Shown one piece after another: positions 9,611 through 22,724 of a stretch of 64,000 nt of DNA (the first letter of the stretch is position 1; each line of letters opens with the position of its first letter). The notes under the pieces are model-generated. The model was not told the DNA's origin, made no database searches, and worked only from the letters and a program-made list of their open reading frames with translations. The stretch is from Spisula solida. Taxonomy: Eukaryota; Mollusca; Bivalvia; Venerida; Mactridae. The position numbers and the translations under genes are program-made. Location of the stretch: contig OX365956.1 in NCBI GenBank assembly GCA_947247005.1, positions 14,652,089 through 14,716,088 of the forward strand, in the 5' to 3' direction.

Positions 9611-12600
9611 TAACTAGGCGTCTCTGTTACTGCCAAGAACCCGTTGGTAATCGATGTGCAATACGCCTGTAATGAGATAGACACATAATACATACTACGA
9701 CAGGTTACATTGGTTGTAATTAGCTTAATTATCGATACGGATCATACTTATTCTCTTAGAGATAAACGGGCAATACAAAGGAAAATCTTACATTATTTAG
9801 TGAAACCTGCCTAACATAAGATCACACACTCTTCGCGGCTTGAATGACTTTAGCTCATATTCATCATTTGTTGATTTACATGTGCACGACATGTCTTTAA
9901 AATGCCAACAGACTTTTAAAAAGTAATTTTAGTAGATAGTTGATGTCGTTTATACACGTACTAGTAGTCGCAGTGGTTTGCCAAGTATAAACGTGATCGC
10001 CCAAAATCATTATTTAGATATTCATGCAAGTGACCAATCAAGGTTCAAATTAGTTGATATTTAATGCAAGAGATGTTTGTAAAACACATATGTCCCCATG
10101 GCAGCTCAATAGTAAAAAATGAGGAAAGTCACAGTGACATTTTAGCTGCAATTGTATCACAAGGGTGTTTAGCCAATGCTTTCTAAAAAGGATTGACTCT
10201 TTATGGGCATAATATACATTTTAATTAAATTTAAAAAAAATATGTGTAATACCAAGATGCTTTATGAATACCAACCCAGATAGGTGTACCATAGCTTTAA
10301 GTGACTGTTGTTGATTTTAACACCTACCTAACTTGCAGATAATTGCAAATCCATCAGATATAATTAAATTGCAGTAATGTGATACATATTTGGAAGCTTC
10401 AGTCATTAACGTAAACTCACACTTGGTACTGTACTTGTTGTTATGTCTTGTGTTATTTCCTTACTTCGTTACGATGTAGCCTTGTCCTCTCAGGGAATGA
10501 AATTAATAATCCTATAGATAATGATGTTATTGTACGCCACAAGGCAAACGACAGTGGTGTAGAATACAAGTCGCAGTTCTGTCATTTGATTAAACATTGT
10601 CTCCCAGTCACAATTTATCATCAGCTGATGTATTAGAAACTCAAGAGGAGAAAACATGCATTGACGTTATTAAGCCAATTTCACTTTTCTAGTTGTTTTA
10701 TGGACAACTTAAATTAATTTTCCGCTCTTAGGGAGAATGTGCCCCATTGTTTACGGGTAATGCTATCATTGCAAAGATCAGTGCCTGCAATTATTGTCCC
10801 AGAGATATCAAATGTTTGATGTAAACATTCAGCTATGACAACTCCATGCTTTGTCAGCGTCTGACTTAAAATTGTGATGAAAATTATATGCACTGACTGT
10901 AAGCGCTTGTACTGTTGTTTGCAAGGCGCATGTGCATGTTTTTTTATACATGACCAGACAGTCCATGCTTTGTCCCGTATCCATTAGAAAACGACATCGT
11001 TTATTATGAAGTGAATATCCTTTAAAAATACAACATGGTTTTACTGGTGTTGAGTATGGTGCTTTGTTGATGTTTTTGTGCCCGGCTGTTTAAGTTAGGT
11101 GTTGCATTATTTATCTTTTTGAAAACAGAACACAAATTTCAACCAAGGACAAAACCAGACATCATTTTACCTGCTGCTATTTATTAGTCATTACCGATAA
11201 TGACTTCCTCCTTGTGGAAGACACAATTTTCGTTTGGAAAGTTATTATGTCGAATGACGCACACTAGGCGGTTGAATAACAATAGCAACAGAACAATATT
11301 CGTCGAAATGTTATTTCTTAAATGTTTAAATTAACCATAAGATGAGTGTGTGCGTTCCTACTATAACAGCTGTACAATCGACGTAATTTACAATTATTGC
11401 CATACAAATGATTTGGTATCAGAGTGTTGACATGAATAGTTAGCAGATTTAGAAGGTAAATGCATTACAAACAAATTAAAGGAAAATCGCAAAAAGGAAT
11501 GAGACGATATTTTATTGTCAATTCCATTAAAACAATCATGTTTTCATGACAATTATTGTCTTCGTTTCTGTATATGCTCCCACGTTCGTTCGATGATGAT
11601 AATGAGAAATGTATGGACAAATCGTTCTCGGGCGAGGGAAAGGAAATGAAATAATGAAACAGATGCAAGTGTTTTAGACTGAATCCAATTGTTTCATACA
11701 TTTTGTGTTTGCACTCGGAATAATTGAAAGGTATCAATACGTCATGTATTTATGACAATGGTCGTTAAAGGCACGCTTTAAGCATCGGTACGTTGACTTA
11801 AACTTCAATCATAAAACTCATTTCAGTGAAAATTCAACTTAAAATATACCTCTTTGTCGTATTTTACGATAAAAGTATGAATAAATTAAAAATACCGAAC
11901 AGTACGGCTGAGATAGAAATACAAGAGGCAGTTAAATACAATGTTGAAAGTAGCCACAGCCCAAGCAGTACAATGATCTTTACGGAGTAAGATGTCTGTC
12001 TCGTTTTTTTTGACCTCTTGTCTGATCAGTATAGGTTCAAATCTCCTATGATTAATATCATTGTCCAAATAGTCCTCCAGACATTGTTAAATGTTTGCTT
12101 CTAGCGTCGGTACACCTCATTCCGCTCTGCACATTCGTTTGTTACCACGTCAACGTCGATGCATCATTGTAATGAGCAATAGTATACGTACGGCACTGAC
12201 AATAGTGTGAAAGACCCAATAATAACATAACATGGCCTTATATAGCGTTTTCTGCGGCACAGTAAGTTCAAACGAACGGCTCGCATCAACAATTTGTTAC
12301 AGACTACAACTGATAATAAAGTAGTCACCAAGTGATACATTGTATGTGACTCGAGAGACAATGGCTTCGCCAAAATAAATCTGATTCGTGTAAACATTCA
12401 TCTTGATGATTAAACTAATGCAGTTGTGTCATAAACAATTTCTTTCATATGCAGCATCCAAAACACTGATCGTCTATCAAATCCATTCCCAGGGTATTAT
12501 GCATTCATAATATTTCAAACATATTAGACACTCTTTCGAATGCTAGACATAGCTCCTATATCAAACCTTTCAAATTTGCTTTAAAAGTAATAAAACAGGT

Positions 12601-15600
12601 AGGCTGCTGTGGCTTTTAACATTACTGATGACAGGCAGTAATTTTGCATACTATATTTGATATGTACAATAGAAATATTACATTAAAAATGCGGTAACAT
12701 CTATGTAAATGTATTGTTTGTACATTAGACGTTCCATCATTTTTTCCAGGACAACACATCATAATCATAATCATGTTGTAATGCTACACTGAATAAGGTC
12801 TTATAATCTAAATGATTCTTTGAAAATGGACATTACTGTCAAATACATGACTGTATGTAATCCACAACAATCGTCAAAAATAGTTCCAACATGTACATTG
12901 GTTCATCATGAAAATACCCCTGTTATTGTACAGTGACGGAAGTACTATTTGAATGTATAATTCTTAGTGACAAGCAAAATCGCAACTTCTTGCACCGCAA
13001 TAGATTACACGATAGTACCCGAAATATCCGCAACAATCTTCACGTGATTAGTGCTACTGGAAGTTATATTTTGAATCGCAATTTCTTGTAACTAAGCAGA
13101 TTGCTATACTTTTCGGACCTCTGCGTCTCCCTGTCGACTATTTGCGGGCCTTTATGGGTCTGTTAAATTAGTAATACATTAAATGCTATTTTACAGTTGT
13201 TTAAATGTTTAAATCATCGAAATATTTTATTTAAATGATGAAGGAATGTGTTGATATAATAAATTATGTAAATCATCAACATTTAAGACATAAATAGCAA
13301 AATATAAAACGTTCCAGTGGTTATTTTGTTGAAATATAAAATCATTTTCAGCAGTTTTACCGATTTTTCCATTACCCTGTAAACCTAGACGTTCCACGGA
13401 CAGAGCCGCGGAAAAAGATTTTATATATCATGGAAAGCAAAGAATTGTCCCCTTAGCGTGGCGTATATTTCATAGAAATCCACGAAGAAATAAAATACTT
13501 ATGGCTTTATTATGTTCCAATGTTTACCAATTTCTTCTTGTAACTGTAGTTATAAGTCACGTGGTATTGCTGCACTGTGTAGTATACTTGTAAAAATGAT
13601 ATTATGTTGAATGTATAGACCTTCTGCTCGTTCTGTTGAGTATTGCCTTTCCTCTCCGATATCTTATTATCTTTTTCCTGAAATACCTCACTTTTCGTCC
13701 CTACATTCATAAGTGAAAAAACGCAAACTATACACAAGACTCCAATACATCACAAACTGAGATACAAAATTAATTGAAATCAGGAGGTATCTTCTTCCAA
13801 AGGCACAGTCTAACATTTATGTGTTACGACAGTATTATATTATGTTTCCAGGTATTTGAAGCCGTTACCAATAATTATTATGACTCCTCTTGACACAAAG
13901 TAAAGGCTGCGTTGTGAAATATATTGTTCTTGATATATTAACAAATAATCCCAGAACCGTCATGTTGTTTTACAAAATTTACACCAACCATCATTGGGGA
14001 TTTCAAACTTCCTATTAAATCAGAATCGTGTATGTCGCACAATCTCCTAAATGGTAAGCCTAATAGTCCATACTAATAATTACGAATCTGTGATGGATGA
14101 TATGCGCTACACATCTTAGACAATATTGATAACCAGTCAAAGACATGCTACCCATGTAAGTATGATGGATACGTACCACTAATTGCTTCATATAGCTCAT
14201 CCCATTTCTAATCTAATAGTATATACACTATCATTCATAATGTGTCTTTCGTGCATTGCTGTTTATGTTGATTGGTGCCTTCCCTGTTCGATTTGTTATC
14301 ATCCTTTTAAAATCAACTACATGTATCTAAATAGTCAATAGCATCATAGTTATATCTCGCATTGATCTAATGCAAGTACTCATAGTGACTGATGTATTCA
14401 AGTATCTACCATCGGGCTATAGCATCCCATTCTAAATCCCTGATAGATAATTTACACCCTGCATTATACATGTAAGTACGACACAAAAACAATTGTTGAC
14501 TAGTTTTACTCTAACCCTCAACCGTTTTACCGTCCCATACGATAAACCTATATCCGTTACATAAATAATCAAGCAGTACCATAACGATGCATCATCATTT
14601 TCTTCAGTAAAAAGCTGATGTATGTACATTGAACAAAATATTCAATAGATAAAGCACCTTCCTCTGTCCAACACGAGAATCCAATACGGAGTCCAGCAAA
14701 CTTACTCATACTTATAAATAAGCTGACCAAATTTATAAAAATGTATCAACAATAATTCCAAGCTACTTTGGTAAGTTCTCTATATATTGTTATTTTTACT
14801 CAACCATCTGTACAACTGAATATTATATAGAATGCAGCACTGTTACATTGATTACATCTTCATCCACATTGATTCCACTTCATGATTACCTGTTTTTTAA
14901 CCACACAGCCTTGTAAAATGTGTATATGTATTTTTATTTTTTTGTACCTCATATCACATGTACTATGTGCTGAGAGTATTAAATAAACTGTAAACTGTAG
15001 GCTTGCAATTGTAGGCTTGCCAAGGTAATTTTGAACACCATCGAAACAACAAATAAACAACAAGTCAATGGACAATATACGCGTCTCACCATGGACAGAG
15101 ATAAATTGCTTTCAGAAATTGATTTACTCAACTGCACTTGTCTAAACTTTCAATAACGTCAGACAATGTTCATTGACATGATGTGTTGCAGTGATATACG
15201 TCCACAGTGGTATGGTTGGAGTTCAAACATTCGCATAGTCTATGTACAATAAGTTCATTTTAACATCAGCCCGTTAAGAAAAAGTTAACATATCAAATAT
15301 GGTTGGAAAGCAAATTTAATTATTAAAAAACTGTGCGACGACAAAATGACATAAATGTTTAATGGGAGCAGTATCCACTTTTTTGTAACTATATTTAGTT
15401 AACAGTTTACCAGCGCACCCCGTACATTTGTCATTAAACATAATTTAAACTCCAAATATTTTCACTACCAAACTCTGTTCATACTCCAAAAAACGAGAAG
15501 ACATTTTCTACCGTATATGCAAAGCTGTGTTAACATATTAATTTCCTTGGACATTTTGATTGAATTTCTGTGAAAATCTGATACTCATACGAATGATATA

Positions 15601-16206
15601 TTTTACAAGATTAGCTAAGTACAAGAAGTACTTGAACATCCCTTGTACATAGTACATATAAACAATACGACAAATAAATATTACTGAATTGATGATTTGT
15701 GTGGGCATATTGCAAGCATTATCTGAGAAAATTTACTTAGTAATACTTGAGTTAACACACATTCAATTAAGGATAAGATATGAATATAGTTTCAGATCAA
15801 AATCAGTGGTAATTGAACAAATCGAATAATATAACAGTGAATAGTATAGCTCTATACATTTGCGTTCATCTACTATTCCAGTACACTCAGGAGCAAAATA
15901 AACGCACATTCTTTTCGGGGGGCCTAATTTTCTAAGTAAGTTTTATAAAAAATATTCATGCTACACAGGTCAAAAACTTGACTCCTGTACATGTTTGTAC
16001 AAAATTATGATTTCTTCTAAAACCGATTTGACTGGAAGTAGATAAAACCTATATTTTTCACGTGGCGCTTGTGCGAAATCGAAATTCGGAACGTTTGTAT
16101 TGGAGAATAGTAGGATATCGATAACACTTTTAAAAACACATCAAATAAAAACATACAAAGTAAGTTAAAACGTGCAATATTTCAAACTCGAATTCTTCGA
16201 GTGTGA
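9611..16206. other. Non-coding part of block A
   Basis: This is conserved in pieces with 40302-51480 but has no gene I can support. It includes the empty target of the 45-kb LINE (about 11425-11445), short retroelement-end motifs, and one exon-like stretch (about 14006-14053) discussed with its better copy at 50029-50075. Open frames such as 10448-10636 are matched in A' and A'' but shifted out of frame there. Confidence 0.6.
13628..13672 (+). repeat. Retroelement 3'-end motif, solo
   Basis: A diverged copy of the 'gttgagtgctgccttccctg' motif (here gttgagtattgcctttcct), followed by tccgat and ttattat. Similar solos lie at 14256-14310, 18764-18818, 50332-50376, 50745-50808, 52897-52958 and 60725-60765. 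Confidence 0.55.
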
Positions 16207-16815
16207 AGGAGTCGTGCTGCTGTCATCAGGCAATTCCGTTGCCACTATTCTACAATTACAAGGCTAAAAGAGCGATATAATGTCACCGAGACGATAAAGG
16301 ACAGGCCCCACAAAGGGAGACCCCGGATAACAACTCGTAGACCAGGCGGAACTACGCGCGTGTTCCGTCGCAGGTTTCGCTTCCGGTCGGCCAAAACCAC
16401 GGCTTGGATGATGATAGGAGTCTAATGGCGAGTAAATTGACAAATTTTCTTTAAAGATATAACTCCGTTTTCAAAAAACCATACCTTAATTTTGATTCAT
16501 TTTTGTTTCTTCTTCATTATAGACGATCACGATACTTTCCAAAGTCGTTTAAGGCTTAACCGATACATAACTTATCAGCAGTATCACAAACACTCAACAA
16601 ATGCATATTTTATTTGTACGTGGCACTAGTTGCCTGTCGTTTGCGTCTGTCCTGAAGCGAATTCATAAACATGCATGTCTGGGACAAAATCGTACATGGA
16701 TGAACCTCACCAGACCCTCATTCAATAGTGGAACACGATCCCACAACAGCGCATGACCACCATCATAGCATCAATGAGGCGTAGTTCAATGTGGGTGCAA
16801 CATCAGATATTAAAC
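16207..16815 (+). pseudogene. Tc1-like transposase remnant
   Basis: The frame from 16207 to the stop at 16423-16425 reads RQFRCHYSTITRLKERY, then KDRPHKGRPRITTRR, then FRFRSAKTTAW. This is the second HTH, the GRPR AT-hook-like linker and the start of the following domain in Tc1 transposases. After about 300 bases with no recognisable catalytic core, the C-terminus reappears at 16705-16815: HQTLIQ, a TAG stop (16726-16728), then WNTIPQQRMTTIIASMRR, the standard Tc1 tail (E-WNxIPQQxIxxLxxSMRRR). The DDE region is deleted and the rest carries stops, so it is dead. A possible left terminus with 'cactcaggagcaaaataaac' lies at about 15883; no right terminus is certain. Confidence 0.8.
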
Positions 16816-17538
16816 GTGACAAAAGGTATATATTGCCATGCTCAACTGTTAAATTTGAATCTTTGTAAAAATGTTATTTCTGCACCAATATCAATTAATA
16901 ATTCATGCATTAGTGTGTGCAATTTTAACGAATTTGAAAAATAACAACATTATTTTTTACTGTAATATAACGTGTGCGTATAAACTGATTGATGTTATCA
17001 TGTAGAGCACTTTCGTGTCCTTTCCAAACCTATTAAGTGGAAAGCGTACATATATTCATTTCCAAGTTGCGTCATTGGTTTGTTGCCATTATCCTGTATG
17101 ATAAACCCACTAGGCGTTCATGATTGAGTTCGTGAGGCACATGATATACTGACATTGTGTTATATTACTTACAATTACTGTCATACAAATGGAAGTGGTT
17201 TGGAACGCATATGCTTAGATTTAGAAGGTGAATGTTCTACAAGAAAAACAATATGACACGGTTCAGTACAGATAGCGATTAAAGGATACAAAATACAGAA
17301 TATATCAATTTCAAAGCAAATACGACTAAATGACAAATGGATGGTGTCATCGACCTCTTAATGGCAAAGAGAAGTTAACGATTCGTAGTAAGACGCGTCA
17401 TGTGTGTGACAAACACAGAGTAAACTCAATTTTAGTACTTTTATTAAACATTGTAGGATTGAAGGCAAATTGGATTGTAAATAGGGGGTGTAACAAGCAT
17501 GAAATACACAGCATGATTTTATGGCTTTTGTGTGTATA
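16816..17538. other. Non-coding part of block A
   Basis: From 17140 on it matches 51950-52330 of A'. The overlapping open frames on both strands (17330-17613) are not kept in A' and are not considered genes. Confidence 0.5.
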
Positions 17539-17910
17539 CGAGGGTCGTTCATTTAATACCCGGACGATAAATATTGCTGGAAATCTTATAGACCGATATT
17601 GATGAAAATCCACAGGAATACATTCAAACCATTCCTGAATTCACATACGAAATTTTAACTTGTTGCAACGTAGGTTTTACATAATATTAGTGTTTTAATA
17701 AGTACATGCATCGCGAGTCGGCCCAAGTCGGCGTTTAAATATTGTGACGTTAGGCCATTTTCGCTCCTAAAACGTGACACATTTTTTCTACTTGATCAAC
17801 GGTTTGGAGCCACGAAGTCACAAGCGCACACATATAATTATGTATTTATCAATTTAAGATAGTGAAGTTGAATGCTGTATCTACGAACAGTTCGCATGAT
17901 TTCGTAAATA
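17539..17910 (+). mobile_element. Mariner-type element, right end lost
   Basis: The left end 'cgagggtcgttcatttaata' with TA in front, and the interior that follows, match the complete element at 26097-26534. The right inverted repeat is absent: after gcatgatttcgtaaatag the sequence re-enters block A. A' at about 52352-52365 is continuous across the site (tgtgtataaatttcgactt), confirming an insertion after the A/A' split followed by loss of about 60 bp at the right end. Confidence 0.75.
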
Positions 17911-19070
17911 GTGACGACTCCATATAATAATGTCATAAACATTTAGATTCGCGTACAACATGCATGTGGACTGAGTTGAGTGTGAATGTAACCAAATCCC
18001 TGAGTTTATGTCATAAAAATGATAAGCACTCGTTCAAATGTTCTATCCTTAATCAGCCGTAAACTTCAGCTAAACAACCAGAGTCCTGAAGTTAGCCAAT
18101 GTTTTAGTCCAATCTTTAAAAAGATGGTAAATCTTTTGTCTCTAACTAAAGACTGTCTGAGACGTTAACATTCCTTAAACATCCCGGCTGTCACATGTGG
18201 TTGAAGCATCTTAACATTTGTTACACATATTCAATGTTCAGTAAGTACGTTGTTGTGGTTGAGATACTAATTAATTACTTAAAATGGAATGTTTTAATTG
18301 ATCCATACACTCCTCTTTGAAAGTTAAAATAAAGAATACAAATATCATATATTGGGAAATGTAATCATATTCCGGTCAGCCAGACAGAGCCATATTAGTT
18401 TTCGAAATTGAACCTTGACAAATAATAAGACGCCTTATTAGGGATTCCAGAGGCTTATATTCAGACAATACAACGTCATAAATGAATTGTGTGAATACGA
18501 AGCGTCAACAATTATCACAAATACTGTCTATGTCTGGTTTGTATACACCTTGAATTGAACAACTAGTATCAAAATTATTTCCTAGACAAGTGTAGGGTGA
18601 TATTGAAGTGTGTTCTCTTTGTGGACATATATTAAAGGGTTATACAATATACGGTGTTTCCTAATCCTGTTAACTAAAGCCTTTTGATGATACCTAAAAT
18701 TACGTCTTGCTTGTGTTCTGTATTTGTTGTCTTTTTTGTTTGTTTCCGTGTGTGCCTGTCACGATCGGCTCTTTCCGTTGAATCCTTCCCTGTCCGATGT
18801 TTCACTATCTTTTTGCGGTATTGTTTAATGCATTATCACAAATAAAACGTAAAACGAACAACATGGTCACGTGATATAGGAGTGTCATCTGCTTGTAACG
18901 TTGCCAGTGTTCCATCCATACAATTAAGTTATTTTACTGACTGACAGGAATATGATTATGATATCATTTGTTTAATTATTAGAAACCATACAGAATGTTA
19001 CATATATTAAATTGTATTCAAAATCAAAGGTGATTAAACCCTGACTGTTCTGACATACTACATGTATATA

Positions 19071-19750
19071 CGAGGGATGATCCATATATAACGAGAAAAT
19101 ACTTATAATTTTGTTATGATCTGTTAGATTTTACTCAAACTTTCGCTTGAAGTAAAAACATACATTAGCAATGTTTCCTTTAATTTCCATGATTACAGCG
19201 ACGCAATGCTAAATTCTATGGTTGCTAAGGTAACCCTTGATACGCCAAGGCGGGGCATTTTTCGGAGTTTTAACCATTTTCGCGCAAATTCAAACCCTCA
19301 CAGTTTCCATGTAAGCAACATCAATGTGATAACAATTGGTCAGAACTACGCACGAAACGGTTGGATGTTTGTTTTGAATTTCCTACGAATGACTATGGTG
19401 AGAATTTATTCAACTCTGTATGGCATTGGCGAAGACGTATAAATATTAAAGGATGATAATCTGAAAAGTTTTTAAAAATAAATACAATAAGGCCTAAGGA
19501 ATGCGATCGTCAAATTGATCAAAGTTAAATTCTGAATAACGTTACAAGGTACAAAAATGACGTTGCCCCACCTACCGGTTTCATGGGTCGGCAAAAATGT
19601 TCTAAACAATTTTTTTTTCGATATATTTGAAAACTATTTCGTACGTTTTCTCATAATACATGTATAAACCACCACCCAAAATATTTTTTGAAAATACTAA
19701 GTAATAACACAATTATAAGCATTTTCTCGTTATATATGGATCATCCCTGG
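19071..19750 (+). mobile_element. 680-bp mariner-type MITE
   Basis: The inverted termini are cgagggatgatccatatata… at 19071 and its near-complement ending at 19750, with about 45 bp matching and TA on both flanks. The interior matches the longer element at 26885-27782 in the opposite orientation, including a stretch near 19206-19330 open in both copies (MLNSMVAKVT…TPRRGI). No DDE motif is present; that open frame is unexplained. Confidence 0.85.
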
Positions 19751-20699
19751 TATATACTATCATCCGTTCGTAGTTGTTAATGTTTGTGGTCTGTAACGCA
19801 TTATTCCTATGTAGGTTGAATCAGAAAGGAAGTTTGTAGCGGATTGACAATCATAAAGAGGTAATAAGTATTATTATCTTGATGTGGTCCCAAGTACAGA
19901 AATATAATATTAAAATTATCACTAACGCCTTTCACGAAATATAACACACGTTTCATCTGTGTTACTTTCCACCTCGTGTCGCGTATGTTGAATCCGTTAT
20001 TCATCCAGTTGATATGAGTTTGTACACTGTTGTAATGTATCCCAGATGATTCCGTTTCAATAGTGTTATACCATTACATCGTTATAACATGTGTTGACAA
20101 ACTAGCATACACTTTGATCGATCAAAATGGACACTTTGGAGAGGCAAGGGTTTGATAGCTGAGAACGTTTCCTTATATACGTTGATATATTGAGCGACCC
20201 TCTTACATTGTACATATTCAAAATCTACAAAACAAGGCGCGTTTTATAAATATAAGTTTCCTGAAAATCGGAAAAGTCATGTTGACTGGACTTAATTAGA
20301 AAAAAGCGTCGATTTATTACTACTTAAACATCAGTTACTTATAAACAGAAATAAACTTCCTGGTGTACCGTGTTGGGATCGAATAATTCATGCTAGTACA
20401 TATATCATACGCACTTCATCATTGCTTGAAGACTGATAAATTTGGTATTTAATATGAACAACTGGTATTTATGAGAATATATAAGCTATACTACATTAAT
20501 TGTCTGACGCGAAAGTAGTTGATCTCAAAATACATGAAAGGTATACATAAATCTAGCCGTTAATATGTTGATTTACGGAGCAATTTGTCTTATTATTATA
20601 TGACGAATGTTCAATCTTATTTTTAAAACACAATTTCGCATTCACATCAATGTAACACTCCAATTGAACGTCACAACGGCTTCGAGGAAAGAGACAGTA
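19751..20699. other. Unassigned non-coding
   Basis: No gene, repeat or copy elsewhere in the window was found by eye. Confidence 0.45.
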
Positions 20700-20960
20700 A
20701 ATTTGTATGATATAAGAAATCCGGGCGAGCTGTCCTAGCTCTTTCCAAACATACTCGGACTCCTTGGTTTATTAACGTGCCTCGGGTAAATCACCGATAC
20801 AAGCGATATTTCTCCCGTGTTTCCGAACAGTTAATCCCTATTTGGGTCGAACACACTAAAAAGCGTTTCTGAAATCCCAAGTAACCCGACTGAGATTCAA
20901 ACTAGTGATCTCCGGATTGGTAGTCGAGAGCGTTAAAAATCGGCCACCCTTTCACTATTC
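20700..20960 (-). mobile_element. SINE with tRNA-Ser/Leu-like head
   Basis: On the minus strand the 5' head (from about 20951) reads ggtggccgatttttaacgct, then cgact…atccgg, then a degraded B box (gtttgaatctc). This is the layout of a Ser/Leu-type tRNA. The body continues to about 20700 with 'cacgttaataaacc' and 'gggcgagctg'-like segments. The copy is clearly diverged. Confidence 0.65.
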
Positions 20961-21662
20961 ATGTTGGTAATTATTAATTTCAACATATACATATAGCTAG
21001 GAATGTTTTTTGCGCTTTATTGTTAGATATTATGACGAATATCATTTACGTGAAATGGGAGACAAAGTTCGCGACATTTGTGGCCAACCCTCGTACATGA
21101 AGTACATTAAAAATTTTATGTTTGTTTTTCTTGGAATATGCTATTAAAGTAAAATATGTTACCGTCAGAGTCTTAAGTTCTCAGTACTTCTAGTAGTTAA
21201 TGTATTTTATAATGTAATTAGTTAATTACATTGGGTAAAAGTATAATGATGAATCCGATGTACATGTCGACGTGTATGTTAAGTCACTGAGTTAGTTCGT
21301 TAATCAATGCGGTGTTTAGAAGTTTGATAAAAGTAATGCTTTTTAATATCATACATACTGAAGCTAACCACTAGTTGAGATGTTTTAAGTCCGAACGACA
21401 AAAACGCAAATTGATTTAGTGCAAAACATAAGTTAACACATTGTCGTTCTACATTTGTACGTGTCCGTACATACGCAGCACATTTTAACTCGTATAATAT
21501 GCCATTCTCTGCTTCCGTTTAAATTATGCACCCCAAGTGACATTTGCACGCGATATAACTATAACGTCATAAGACAAGAAACAAAATATATGAATAAATA
21601 ATGTGCGTGAAGTACGCACTCCATGCTGATGGAGGAATAACAGGAAAACAACATGATTATTG
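20961..21662. other. Unassigned non-coding
   Basis: AT-rich, with no supported feature. Confidence 0.4.
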
Positions 21663-21845
21663 AAAACGATAATAAAAAGCCGGACAGGGAAGGCAACACT
21701 CAACTTAACCAGCCGAGCACAGATAACATAAAAAACATCACATACAACAATTAGTACATAGGTACAATACCGAACACATAACCGAATGAGAAAAAATTAC
21801 AATAATAAAATAACAAATCCAAGGCAATACACATACATTTATTAT
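21663..21845 (-). mobile_element. 3' end of the 'ggcagcactcaactt' retroelement family
   Basis: It starts with ggacagggaaggcaacactc, continues with aaccagccgagcacag, and runs through aaacatcacata and ccgaatgagaaaa, in the same order as the copies at 35024 and 58247. It is read as the 3' end of a minus-strand element because the longer copy at 41195-42490 carries its coding remnant on the minus strand at the far side. The LINE at 21861 is inserted directly after it. Confidence 0.5.
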
Positions 21846-22139
21846 ACCTCATTGTTTTCTCTTGTTTGAGGACCCATTCGGGTAACCCCGTTTATTTCTA
21901 TATTTGTATACGTAAATGACATTGTACAAATGTAATACATACAATCATAATGTGACAAAAATATAAGTTGTACTAAAATATCGTTAGGTGTTGTTTTCTA
22001 GTAGTTTTATTTTATGTATTATGAATAGGGTTGCCCAAAATGTGACACGTTTTGGTTGAAACTTTTTAAATTAGATGCTACAAAGTAAAAGTATATTAAA
22101 CTGAGATAACCAAATTGTTATTTAAAAAGTTTCTTTTAT

Positions 22140-22262
22140 TATGTTCTGTCTACACGTGTGTGTATGTGTGTGTAGGTGCATAAGCGTATTTTAGTAGAGC
22201 AAGAATGAGAAACAAGTAGGTGGGACAAGAGAAAGAGAGAGGGAGAGAGAGAGAGACAGAGA
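22140..22262. repeat. Microsatellites in the LINE 3' region
   Basis: A (gt)n-like tract at about 22153-22180 is followed by a (ga)n tract at 22228-22262. Both lie in the element's 3' untranslated region. Confidence 0.8.
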
Positions 22263-22395
22263 AAACATTTCCTGATCATGTTACGTTGTTGTATATGCTT
22301 ATCAAATTCCATTTCTTATAGTGTGATGGTAGTTTTCCTTTCATCAAAGCTATATGTTTTTAAGTATTTTTCCGACCTTGTAGAAACTGAATGAA

Positions 22396-22721
22396 TTAAG
22401 GAAACAATGGAAGTGAATTTTCCAGTTTGCATTTGAATAAAAAGTATTTTCCAAGAATAATTAGATAGTTAAGAATACAATTAATATTTGATGGTTCATT
22501 ATATCCTAATGATACTATTTGGTAATTTAGACGTACATTTATATTATTTTGCTGTAGAAATAAAGAGCATCTATTCCAAAATACTTGGACTTCGTGGCAC
22601 TCCCAGAACAAATGTTTAACTGTTTCAACAAACATGTTACAAAATGAACATGTACTTGATTCCACATAACCACATTTAAGAAGGAATTGATTTGTTGGTA
22701 CAATATTTTTTAGATATTTAT
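22396..22721 (-). pseudogene. LINE ORF2, C-terminal zinc-knuckle segment
   Basis: This frame carries CSFCNMFVETVKHLFWEC (residues 6-23 counted from its first Met), the CxxC-x8-H-x4-C motif at the end of L1/Tx1-type ORF2. It continues the protein read at 22725-23575 after a frame change at about 22722 and stops at 22396. The same motif in the 45-kb LINE (CDFCLMHTETQRHLFWEC) shows two related families here. Confidence 0.8.
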
Positions 22722-22724
22722 ACT

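Larger units (their letters stand above)
6664..19068 (+). repeat. Segmental duplication block A
   Basis: The block aligns by eye, collinearly and in the same orientation, with 38520-53170 (A'), and its first part with 55218-58230 inverted (A''). Anchor pairs A to A': 6877 to 38548; 8940 to 39410; 9344 to 39957; 10470 to 42565; 11040 to 44680; 12130 to 47030; 13740 to 49740; 13905 to 49925; 15060 to 51075; 17140 to 51950; 18290 to 52435; 18590 to 52730. Its start (6690-6875) also matches 34560-34745. Private insertions break the alignment and are listed separately. No host gene is visible in it. Confidence 0.85.

Noticed and set aside
10448..10636. Frame containing DVIVRHKANDSG as a conserved exon
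   Set aside because: A' has an extra base near its start and A'' a stop right after ANDSG; similarity is explained by shared descent of the blocks.
6664..19068. Assembly duplication (false copy of 38520-53170)
   Set aside because: The copies differ throughout and carry different insertions with their own target sites, so they are real paralogues.
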